A DNA stretch of 24,432 nucleotides from a virus. The position numbers and the translations under genes were made by a program. This document shows positions 1 through 6,962 of this stretch, in pieces (within the stretch, counting starts at the first letter, position 1; each line of letters begins with the position of its first letter). The stretch covers positions 1-24,432 of the IMG/VR virus record IMGVR_UViG_3300035199_000287; one strand, given 5' to 3'. The notes beneath the pieces are model-generated. The model ran no database searches. It was given only the letters and a program-made list of their open reading frames with translations, and was not told where the DNA came from.

Positions 1-1130
1 GCTGTTGCTAGAAATCCATCCTCGCGCATGATCTCTAATATATCGCCAATGACATGGCGTTCGTTCCAGTCCATATCGATCACTACTGAATCGTGAATGC
101 TGAACGCCAACTTTGTATTCATCCCTTCCAGTAGTTTATGGATGTGAAGCATCTTTCGCAAAACGTAGTCGGCAGTTGTGCTTTGGATCAAATAAGAGAT
201 GGCGTGGTCCTTGTCGGCCTTGATGGTCCGTCCAAAAGGATTTGTTATTTTCTCGCCGTCCCAATGTGTCTTTAAAATGTAATCACGGCCGTAAGTCTTT
301 TCAAGTCTTTTATCTTGTTTTCCCAAATCATAAAGCCATGAGAATATCAACTTCTTCGCCATGTCGCGGTGGACTGAGGCACCAAAAATATTCTTTATAT
401 TCCATTCATGGATATCGAGGTCGGGTTGTTTTTTATTTAAGATGTAAAAAAGCGATCTCAAGTCCGCAGCGTTATAATCAAACTCAACAAACCAGTCGTT
501 GTTGGGTTTTAAGAAATGCCTCATATCCTTCTCGTAACGCAAGATAGGGAATGATTTCTTGGATGTCGTCAGGCGCCCTGTAACGGCGCCATAGAGGCTA
601 TATTCCACGTTACGGTCATAGCTCTCCATCTTCTTGGAAAACGCCCTGACCCGCTTGTTAAAAGACTGTCTCTTTATCTCGTCGTCATCCAGATTAATCT
701 GATAAGTTCTCATCTGTTCGAACATCGCGGTGGCTTCCACCATGATATCGTGATTTTCTGGTTTTTCGTAGTTCTCGAATACCCATTCGCAGATTTGATT
801 CTTAACTTTACAGTAGTCGATCAAAAATTGTTGTGGAACCAGATCAAAAAAACAGTTTTCATCCATATCGACTTTGGCCAAGAGAAAAGAACGATAAAAA
901 GCGCTAAGTTTCTTATCAACCATTTCCCATTCGTCTTCAAGATGACTCGGGCACACCTCAGCAGGTGATTTTCCGCCGCACCAAATGCTGGCGTATTCAA
1001 TACCATCCGGCAAATATGGCGACCAAGACCAAGTATGGGTCAGGTCGCTGGGTAGCTCGCCAAATATCAACTTATCGTCGATATAGCCGCCAACACATTC
1101 ATTTTTGTTATCAAGCGTTTGGAATAACAA
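1..1130 (-). CDS. Family A DNA polymerase, polymerase domain only (3' end outside window)
   Basis: Replicative DNA polymerase of the Pol I/T7 type. Open for about 376 codons from a TAG at 1143-1145 to the window edge. Motifs in order: TGRLTTS (about residue 184), motif A DYNAADLR (about 218), O-helix HRDMAKKLIFSWLYD (Arg about 255), and motif C IHDSVVID (His about 346, Asp 347). The stretch before TGRL is only about 180 residues and shows no exonuclease motifs I recognise, so the 3'-5' exonuclease is absent or encoded elsewhere. Oddities against the family: motif A has Asp where Pol I has the steric-gate Glu, the O-helix reads YD instead of YG, and motif C is HDS instead of HDE. There is no in-frame ATG near the stop; TTG at 1130 after a purine-rich GAGAGAAGAG stretch is the most upstream plausible start, and this choice is uncertain. 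A sigma70-like promoter lies just upstream. Family assignment is secure. Confidence 0.9.
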   Translation of the reverse strand, partial: MLFQTLDNKNECVGGYIDDKLIFGELPSDLTHTWSWSPYLPDGIEYASIWCGGKSPAEVCPSHLEDEWEMVDKKLSAFYRSFLLAKVDMDENCFFDLVPQQFLIDYCKVKNQICEWVFENYEKPENHDIMVEATAMFEQMRTYQINLDDDEIKRQSFNKRVRAFSKKMESYDRNVEYSLYGAVTGRLTTSKKSFPILRYEKDMRHFLKPNNDWFVEFDYNAADLRSLFYILNKKQPDLDIHEWNIKNIFGASVHRDMAKKLIFSWLYDLGKQDKRLEKTYGRDYILKTHWDGEKITNPFGRTIKADKDHAISYLIQSTTADYVLRKMLHIHKLLEGMNTKLAFSIHDSVVIDMDWNERHVIGDILEIMREDGFLAT

Positions 1131-1148
1131 CTCTTCTCTCGTCTAAAC

Positions 1149-1177
1149 AATATAACACACCGAACAGAAGAAGTCCA
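1149..1177 (-). promoter_or_regulatory. Sigma70-like promoter upstream of the DNA polymerase
   Basis: On the coding strand TGGACT (1172-1177, -35, four of six matches) is followed after 17 bp by TATATT (1149-1154, -10, five of six) with an extended TG two bases before the -10. Predicted initiation near 1142 would leave a leader of only about 12 nt before the TTG at 1130. It sits in the 147-nt gap between endolysin and polymerase and would let the polymerase be transcribed independently of the late genes. Prediction from sequence only. Confidence 0.5.
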
Positions 1178-1292
1178 GCAGTTTTATTTTTTGGTCTTGA
1201 GGGCCTTTAAAAGCTCCAGGCGACACCCAATACCTTTTTACCAAACGGATGCTCTCACGGCAGCGAGAGGGGTCTTAAAAGTAATAAATGGA

Positions 1293-1682
1293 CTACAGTA
1301 ACTCGAAGTGCGGTAAATCCATGAAGCTCTGGTCGTTCACTTTCGTATCTCCGTCCCAGTCTCCACCCCAACGAATCTTAATATCCATCTGGTCTGCGAG
1401 GCCTTTAACGTATCCGGCGAAATAATAAAACCTTTCTTTATCATTCCAGTTAATAGGGTATGGGGCAACGTCAGCAGCCATGGATGGAAGACTATTGTGT
1501 TTTGAGTTGGGGTATTCAACTTTAGATTTTCCTGTCCTATAATATTCGTCCTGAAGCTTCTTGCTTCGATGGCCTTGTAAGATAGTACAGTCAAAGTTCT
1601 TTACAACTTCTTGAAATAATTTTTGTAAATCCGGATGACAACCTTCTAGCGTAGCATTGGATTTTTTGGAAAACTTTGGCAT
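1293..1682 (-). CDS. Endolysin, M15-type L-alanyl-D-glutamate/D-Ala peptidase
   Basis: A 129-aa peptidoglycan peptidase of the VanY/M15 superfamily (compare the T5 endolysin class), expected to cut peptide cross-links for host lysis. The zinc-site pattern is visible: SKHNSLPSMAAD with His62 and Asp71, then RWGGDWDG around residue 105-111 and DLPHFEL with His125 near the C-terminus. Full length for a single-domain enzyme. There is no signal peptide or membrane segment, so it would need a holin, and none is visible in this window. The start has a clear ribosome binding site (AAGGAGAG). It is the last gene of the baseplate run, with a 13-nt gap after the preceding gene, so it probably shares that late transcript. 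Confidence 0.88.
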   Translation of the reverse strand: MPKFSKKSNATLEGCHPDLQKLFQEVVKNFDCTILQGHRSKKLQDEYYRTGKSKVEYPNSKHNSLPSMAADVAPYPINWNDKERFYYFAGYVKGLADQMDIKIRWGGDWDGDTKVNDQSFMDLPHFELL

Positions 1683-1695
1683 TCTTCTCTCCTTT

Positions 1696-3021
1696 TCAAT
1701 AAATTTTAAATATTTTACTTGCCGTATCTTTTTTTATGGCGTCCGAAACGCTTTCATTGATGCCTTGATCCCTAAACGATAGTTTCGTTAAGGTATGGTT
1801 TATTGAGCCTTCAAAATGATTGTTGGAAATAAACTTATTATTGATATAATTTACGATCAATAGTAAGTCTGTTGTGCCGGCGAGTGAGCGAACGGTCTTT
1901 TTCATTTGATTAATTTCTGGTATTCCTAAATTCAAAGTTGAATATCGATTTTTCAAATCAACATATTTTTCGAGCCAATAGGCCGTTGTTAATTCGTTTA
2001 AACCTTCGATATTCGTCGGAGAGCGTATGATAAATTCCGGCATCTCATATTTACAGCCAACATCGACGAAGGTTTTCGTTCGAGGATTTCGAGACACAAA
2101 AAGATTGTAGGCTTGTATATAATCTTCCAGCATAACAATAAAGTCAGAAAAATCAACCAAATCATAGTTATCGAGAATTGTAAAAGTATTAGAAGTTATA
2201 CTTGCTCCCGCTTTCGCAATATATTCTATCATCTGCGGTGAACTTATATCGGCCACCAGTCGCCATGGAATGTTTTTATCGATGTTAAAGCCATAAGCAT
2301 ATGCGGCTGCTTTATAGAAAGCGAAATTATCGGCTTTATAGAAATTATCGACTTTATATTTGTCTTCGCTGTAAGAAGCCTTCGAGATTTCAATGGCCAG
2401 CCCGGTATTTAATTGTGAATTTAGCGCCGATCTAATATAATCGGACAAGAAATAAGATGTATTTCTTTGCGAAAGTAAATAATCTTCATAGAATTTAGAA
2501 AAATCATATATATTTCTTATTTTCTTCTTGTCTCCGAGGCCGATATAATCAAGAACAAAGGTATTTCTTGCACGAATGCGAAAATCTGAATATTCAGCCA
2601 AAGGATCGACGTAGCCTTTTTGGGCGCGAAGTTGAACCAGATCGTTTGAGGGATTGCGGGCGACTTTATTATCTAATATCTGCCCCGAACGCAGAGCATC
2701 TTCAAATCTGACTGCTAGCGCATCGAAAGCATCAGCAACAAAATTCAAAGCGTAAACGCCAGTGGAGCCTTTAAGTTTTGTATTTTTGATCTTTTCCGAC
2801 TTGGGTATGATCGGAAAGTCACTTATGGATATCTTACCTCGCATGCTCTTTTCCATAAGTTCGAAATCTTTGACTTGTAAAGTCTCAATTGTCGGTTTAA
2901 ATAAGTTAACAGGAGCATAACCCGGAGTGCAATTAAGCACATATGCTCTAAAACTCAATCTTCTATAAAAAAGAGTAGCAGCCGGTAAGTCGTTTGTTCC
3001 GTCAAAATTTGGAATGGCCAT
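1696..3021 (-). CDS. Phage structural protein of unknown role, baseplate module
   Basis: A 441-aa protein I cannot place in a named family. It is mostly mixed alpha/beta with many aromatic residues, has no membrane segment, and contains an IPWRLVADISSPQM stretch at about 251-264 that I have seen only as a vague theme in uncharacterised structural proteins of T4-like marine phages. Around residues 225-239 a short internal duplication (DNFYKA, then DNFAFYKA) is encoded by a near-perfect direct repeat. The start overlaps the stop of the large hub-like gene by one base (TAATG), with GGGAGGT as ribosome binding site, so the two proteins are probably made in coupled amounts. Location between the hub-like protein and the endolysin suggests a baseplate or tail-fibre attachment component; that is inference. 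Confidence 0.7.
   Translation of the reverse strand: MAIPNFDGTNDLPAATLFYRRLSFRAYVLNCTPGYAPVNLFKPTIETLQVKDFELMEKSMRGKISISDFPIIPKSEKIKNTKLKGSTGVYALNFVADAFDALAVRFEDALRSGQILDNKVARNPSNDLVQLRAQKGYVDPLAEYSDFRIRARNTFVLDYIGLGDKKKIRNIYDFSKFYEDYLLSQRNTSYFLSDYIRSALNSQLNTGLAIEISKASYSEDKYKVDNFYKADNFAFYKAAAYAYGFNIDKNIPWRLVADISSPQMIEYIAKAGASITSNTFTILDNYDLVDFSDFIVMLEDYIQAYNLFVSRNPRTKTFVDVGCKYEMPEFIIRSPTNIEGLNELTTAYWLEKYVDLKNRYSTLNLGIPEINQMKKTVRSLAGTTDLLLIVNYINNKFISNNHFEGSINHTLTKLSFRDQGINESVSDAIKKDTASKIFKIY
2309..2349. repeat. Short imperfect tandem duplication inside the 441-aa gene
   Basis: A 23-nt unit (2309-2331) is followed one base later by a 17-nt copy (2333-2349) that differs only by lack of six internal bases. 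On the protein level it doubles a DNF-(AF)-YKA element in frame. It looks like a recent local slippage duplication and has no obvious regulatory meaning. Confidence 0.6.
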
Positions 3022-5966
3022 TAACTACCTCCCGATGGATCTTTGGCTTCTCCTCGCGAAATAAATCTTGCCTTAACGGTCGTGCTATATTTGCCCGGGG
3101 ACATGTCGTGACTTATCATCGTTATAAGGTGAACACCTCCCAAACCCATCAAATAAGACAAAGAATCTTTGCTTTGAGGCACACCTAAAGCACCCAAAGG
3201 CGATAAGGAGCCTGGATCAAAATATATTAAACCGCCCAAAGTATTTAGATCATTTCCAATCATTTCGAAAGTCGCATCATAAACATTTGAAAGTTGAGTT
3301 AAAACGTTAGTTCCGCCGGCTTGTTCCATTCGCGCTTCTGGTAGAAAGGGTTGATCTGTTTTTTGAAGTTGGACTCTTTTTATTAAACCATAGCTTTGGC
3401 CAATCGAAAAATGTGGGATGCTCCTTTCGAAATCTCTTTTTGTATCGCCAATAGATTCGATTATTAAATCTTTATCTTCGACTTCCAATATTAATAAGTG
3501 TGTAGAATCAATTTTAGCACCGCGGTTCTCTTCTAATATTTTCTTGGCAGAAGATACAACATTCTTTAAAACTCTTTGCAAATTAACGAAAACGAACCCT
3601 TCTTGCGAGAAGGGATCAGTGTCTGGTTTACTGGGATCTGAAAAATGGGCAACATCAACGATTTTTGAAACTAAATTACCAGTTTGCAAAGCGTTTTCCA
3701 TGCATTGAATCCCCAAAGCTTCGACAATTAATTTGTTCAGGCTTTCTTTCAAAAATGCTGGTAAAGACAGAGTGTTTACTTTTCGGCTTGTCGTTAATTC
3801 TGTTATAAATTTAATATACAATTCAACAGATATGGGAACAGCCGCCAATGATATTGGTATTTTTTTTTCGGGATTAAATGTTGTTCCAAACGTCAAATCA
3901 GGCAAGGATATATCATCAAATATTATTCTATAATCATCAAAAAATGTTGGGCCGGCAAAGGTGATGATAGCGTCTACCAAATCACCAAAATAGAAATATG
4001 GAATATTGGCAACATCGGTGGCGACCTGATTGGCTTCTATGGATTTAAATGCATCCGGATTATCTATATACTCTTGCATAGTCATCAGCGGCGGTCTGGG
4101 GCGCAGCAATGTCTTCTGGTGCGCCAACCCGATCTCTTGGGCGGCACCGGCCTCGGGCTGGCCGTGGGACAGATCGCCTTGTGCCTTATCTATAAAATCT
4201 TTTAATGCGCTAACTGTAAATTCCTCTGAATATTCTTGAAATGCTGCTACCGAGTCGGCGCCGAGCGGTAATATGTATATTTGGTGAAGATCTAACAATT
4301 TTTTAACAACGCCACTAAGAAAATCCTTTCTCGCTTTTCCAAGTAGAGTATTTATAGAATTTGTTAATCCTTTGATTTGTTCCTCCTTATTTGGGCTATT
4401 TTTGATCCCCCTCAAACTGTCCTCGTAACTACGCAAAATATTTTTCTGAGTTGCATCTAGTACAATACTTTGATTTGTTCCTCTCAAGGCGGCCTGTCCA
4501 CGACCTCTATAATTAATTGTTAATTCGACAGAACCATTTTCTTTGATATTAAAATTATGGTCGGTTAAAGTAAGATGAAGTGTTGATCGCATTCTTTTAA
4601 AGAGAGTAGTTCTATCGATTTTTAGATCAGGATCGGGCACGAAGTCCGAAGTCGGGTTTCCATCGTCGTCTGTGCCCTCAACCGTGTCTCCTAAAATCAA
4701 TGTACTTAAGCTCGTATCATCGTCTTTTTCTCGCATCGCGTTCAATACCGTATCATCAATACTAAAACCTGCGTCGACCATTATTTCAAAACATTCTGGG
4801 TGCCAGTTATACGCGGCTCCCACAGACGTAGGATCTGAAAAATGTGGTGGATCTCCTGGCTCTTCAGGAGCCTGTTCTTTGGGATCCTTGTAACAACTAG
4901 GCTGAATGATAAGATCAGATACTCTGAATTTTTTTCCCGGGTTGAGGGTCGAGTTTCGCTCTAGAAACAAGGCGTCTAGACTATCCATGACTAAAGTTAA
5001 TTCGGCCTCGATATCTCTCTCGGCTGTGAATCTATCTTTACCAATATATCTCCAATTAAAAGCTTTAATACCGATTTGGCCTGATCGGTTGGCCAATAAA
5101 TGTTTGCCGCTAAACATTACATCGGGGAGTTTCGGGTCCGCGTTGATCATCTCCTCCCAATCAACAACAGACTGATCATTTATGGAACGAGGCATTTCTA
5201 TTGGGACAATACCGCCCGGTTTCAACTCGTATTGATGCGTGCTGGGATTATATTCTTTGTTGACTTTATATAATTGAATATCGGGCACCAAAGCAGAATA
5301 TACATGATTTTTAAGATAAAAAAGGTGCATATCAGGTGGTGAGTTTCTTGATATATTGGTAAAATTAGTTATAAGATCGGGCTTTTTTATTTTTAACAAT
5401 TTATGATTAACGAAAAACTCTCCGCTGCTGGTCCGTCGGTCTCGATAAGTTTTATCGTGAGCTTCATATAAAAGAAATAGCGCGCATTGCCTGTTAAAAA
5501 GATTATTTGCGCGTTCACCCAAAGAGGCGGCATCAGGCTCAATGGATAGGTTCTTCTTGGCGCTCTCTTCAAGTCTCTCAATATCTGAAGGATAGACGGT
5601 ACCTTCTGGGTAGAATTTTCCCGTCACTAGTGCGCCAACTATATTACCCTTGATGCGTTGGCCCGTGTCCAACCCAGTCAATGTAAAATCGTCGCGAGCT
5701 AAACCATACGACAGTGTTTTATATTCTGCTTCTTGTTCGGGGCGCCGAAGAGAACCGAGATCTTCTAATTCCTTCATTCTCTGGTAGACTACCCCGGATT
5801 GCTCATAAGATAGCTCTACGCCCCGGTTGATCCGGATTTCCTCATAAACTAGTTCCAGATCTCCGGCGGTGGGATCGAAAGTGAATCCGGTACCAATAAT
5901 CGCGGCGGCATCTTGGTCGATCAACTCGCCGACAGCAGCAGTATAATTTAACGTCTGAGCCGGCAT
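3021..5966 (-). CDS. Large baseplate hub-like protein
   Basis: A 981-aa protein, the largest of the baseplate module. The last 30 residues contain HDMSPGKYSTTVKARF (953-968), which fits the closing beta segment of hub proteins of contractile tails (the 'H-(D/E)-I-x-G-x-(Y/F)' ending seen in gp27/gpD-type hub rings). The first 700 residues show no family I recognise; there is an acidic, Pro-rich patch near residue 365-380 (PKEQAPEEPGDPPHFSDP) and a second HFSDP later, around residue 765. No catalytic lysozyme-like motif was seen. It starts directly after the stop of the gp53-like gene (TAG then ATG) with only a weak GGGG ribosome binding site, suggesting translational coupling, and its own stop overlaps the next start. 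A hub or inner-baseplate role is probable; the exact equivalent in T4 is unclear. Confidence 0.65.
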   Translation of the reverse strand: MPAQTLNYTAAVGELIDQDAAAIIGTGFTFDPTAGDLELVYEEIRINRGVELSYEQSGVVYQRMKELEDLGSLRRPEQEAEYKTLSYGLARDDFTLTGLDTGQRIKGNIVGALVTGKFYPEGTVYPSDIERLEESAKKNLSIEPDAASLGERANNLFNRQCALFLLYEAHDKTYRDRRTSSGEFFVNHKLLKIKKPDLITNFTNISRNSPPDMHLFYLKNHVYSALVPDIQLYKVNKEYNPSTHQYELKPGGIVPIEMPRSINDQSVVDWEEMINADPKLPDVMFSGKHLLANRSGQIGIKAFNWRYIGKDRFTAERDIEAELTLVMDSLDALFLERNSTLNPGKKFRVSDLIIQPSCYKDPKEQAPEEPGDPPHFSDPTSVGAAYNWHPECFEIMVDAGFSIDDTVLNAMREKDDDTSLSTLILGDTVEGTDDDGNPTSDFVPDPDLKIDRTTLFKRMRSTLHLTLTDHNFNIKENGSVELTINYRGRGQAALRGTNQSIVLDATQKNILRSYEDSLRGIKNSPNKEEQIKGLTNSINTLLGKARKDFLSGVVKKLLDLHQIYILPLGADSVAAFQEYSEEFTVSALKDFIDKAQGDLSHGQPEAGAAQEIGLAHQKTLLRPRPPLMTMQEYIDNPDAFKSIEANQVATDVANIPYFYFGDLVDAIITFAGPTFFDDYRIIFDDISLPDLTFGTTFNPEKKIPISLAAVPISVELYIKFITELTTSRKVNTLSLPAFLKESLNKLIVEALGIQCMENALQTGNLVSKIVDVAHFSDPSKPDTDPFSQEGFVFVNLQRVLKNVVSSAKKILEENRGAKIDSTHLLILEVEDKDLIIESIGDTKRDFERSIPHFSIGQSYGLIKRVQLQKTDQPFLPEARMEQAGGTNVLTQLSNVYDATFEMIGNDLNTLGGLIYFDPGSLSPLGALGVPQSKDSLSYLMGLGGVHLITMISHDMSPGKYSTTVKARFISRGEAKDPSGGS

Positions 5967-6302
5967 CTACAACCCCAGTTCGTTCAAAATTGTCGAAGGT
6001 GGGTGTGGTATCACGATTTCATCGCCAATTTCCCAATCTGCGTCAGTTGGTTTGTTGTTATAAAGACCAATCAACCACCATAAGTCTGTTGTTCCATAAA
6101 ACTCGAACGATAGTTTATAAAGCTTTGTTTCGATCTGCCATGTGGCCTTTTGAAAATAAAGTCGATTTTTCAACTCTTGGGTTATAATACCCAAAGGTCG
6201 AGGTCTGTAATGAGTTATTCTTTTTTTGTTTCTTTTATCGATCTGTTTCGAATAAAAGTCCAAATCATTACTAATTTTTTCGTATTTTCCGTATCTAGAC
6301 AT
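5967..6302 (-). CDS. Baseplate wedge protein, gp53-like
   Basis: A 111-aa protein. The C-terminal half (69-99), FYGTTDLWWLIGLYNN and then WEIGDEIVIP, matches the pattern of T4 gp53-type wedge proteins and related LysM-like baseplate modules, in which a 'YG-x-x-x-x-WW-x-L' stretch precedes a 'GD-x-(I/L)-x-(I/V)-P' strand. The N-terminus is basic and carries no motif. T4 gp53 is longer (about 196 aa), so this is a compact version. In the virion it is expected to link wedges around the hub. Ribosome binding site AAGG; 18-nt gap after the upstream gene and no gap to the downstream hub-like gene. Confidence 0.72.
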   Translation of the reverse strand: MSRYGKYEKISNDLDFYSKQIDKRNKKRITHYRPRPLGIITQELKNRLYFQKATWQIETKLYKLSFEFYGTTDLWWLIGLYNNKPTDADWEIGDEIVIPHPPSTILNELGL

Positions 6303-6320
6303 TTGTTAATACCTTGAATT

Positions 6321-6962
6321 CTACTCGGTTTTAAAAGGGAAGTCGGTTGGGCCGAGCCATGCGCCATTATCGAGCGAGTCGAACCCGAGAACTTTTTCGT
6401 GAATCGGTTTTATTTGAAGTGTGACGCTAAACATTTGAGGGATTAGAGCGTTGCCGGCCAAAACAGGACTATTTTGAAATGATTCAGGGTTCAAATAATT
6501 AAAATTAACAGATCCCAAATAAGCAATACCTCTGAAAAAAGTACCAATCTCAATTTCCACTAGTGGCGGCGAATGTAAAATGCGGTTTTTATAGACTGGG
6601 TACGACACTCTTATCAAGTCGGCGAGTTTCTGGAAGGCGGTTTGGGCGCCACCAGTGGCGACCGCCGGAGAAGTAAAGCCAAGCGTTATTTCTCTTTGTG
6701 TGTTGGAATAGGTATAAATTGGATCAGATCGGCCAAACACTACTTCGGGGTTAACATTGATGGTATGATTATCACTATATTGTGTATAAATAGCGTCGGT
6801 GAATATGATGGGCGCCGTTGACCGGTCGGCACCGCCGGTCCTTATAGAATTCAAAGACCAAATTGATATAGTGCCCTTCTCGGGGTCGGGTACGGTGACG
6901 ACGCCCGCGGCGCTGGTGGTGATGGCTTTTCTGTACGCGTCTTCGGCCTCTCCAAAACCCAT
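6321..6962 (-). CDS. Tube-fold baseplate protein next to the tape measure gene
   Basis: A 213-aa, beta-rich protein without signal or membrane segments. It has the texture of tail-tube-like proteins: a predicted helix (AFQKLADLIRVSYPVY, about 109-124) followed by strands, PPLVEIEIG and AYLGSVNFNYLNPE, then a final strand FSVTLQIKPIH. That arrangement, and its place directly after the tape measure gene, suggests the tube-initiating or hub-capping role of T4 gp48/gp54 or of the LysM-type hub proteins of other myophages, but I see no diagnostic motif. Start overlaps the tape measure stop by one base (TAATG) with CAGGAG as binding site; a copy of the ACTANTTA element lies 23 nt upstream inside the tape measure gene. 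Confidence 0.6.
   Translation of the reverse strand: MGFGEAEDAYRKAITTSAAGVVTVPDPEKGTISIWSLNSIRTGGADRSTAPIIFTDAIYTQYSDNHTINVNPEVVFGRSDPIYTYSNTQREITLGFTSPAVATGGAQTAFQKLADLIRVSYPVYKNRILHSPPLVEIEIGTFFRGIAYLGSVNFNYLNPESFQNSPVLAGNALIPQMFSVTLQIKPIHEKVLGFDSLDNGAWLGPTDFPFKTE

Noticed and set aside
1146-1292. Possible tRNA or structured RNA gene in the longest gap
   Set aside because: No cloverleaf or acceptor stem could be folded by eye; only a 5-bp hairpin is present.
1337-1594. Minus-strand ORF of 85 codons
   Set aside because: Alternative frame of the endolysin gene, whose zinc-site motifs fix the real frame.
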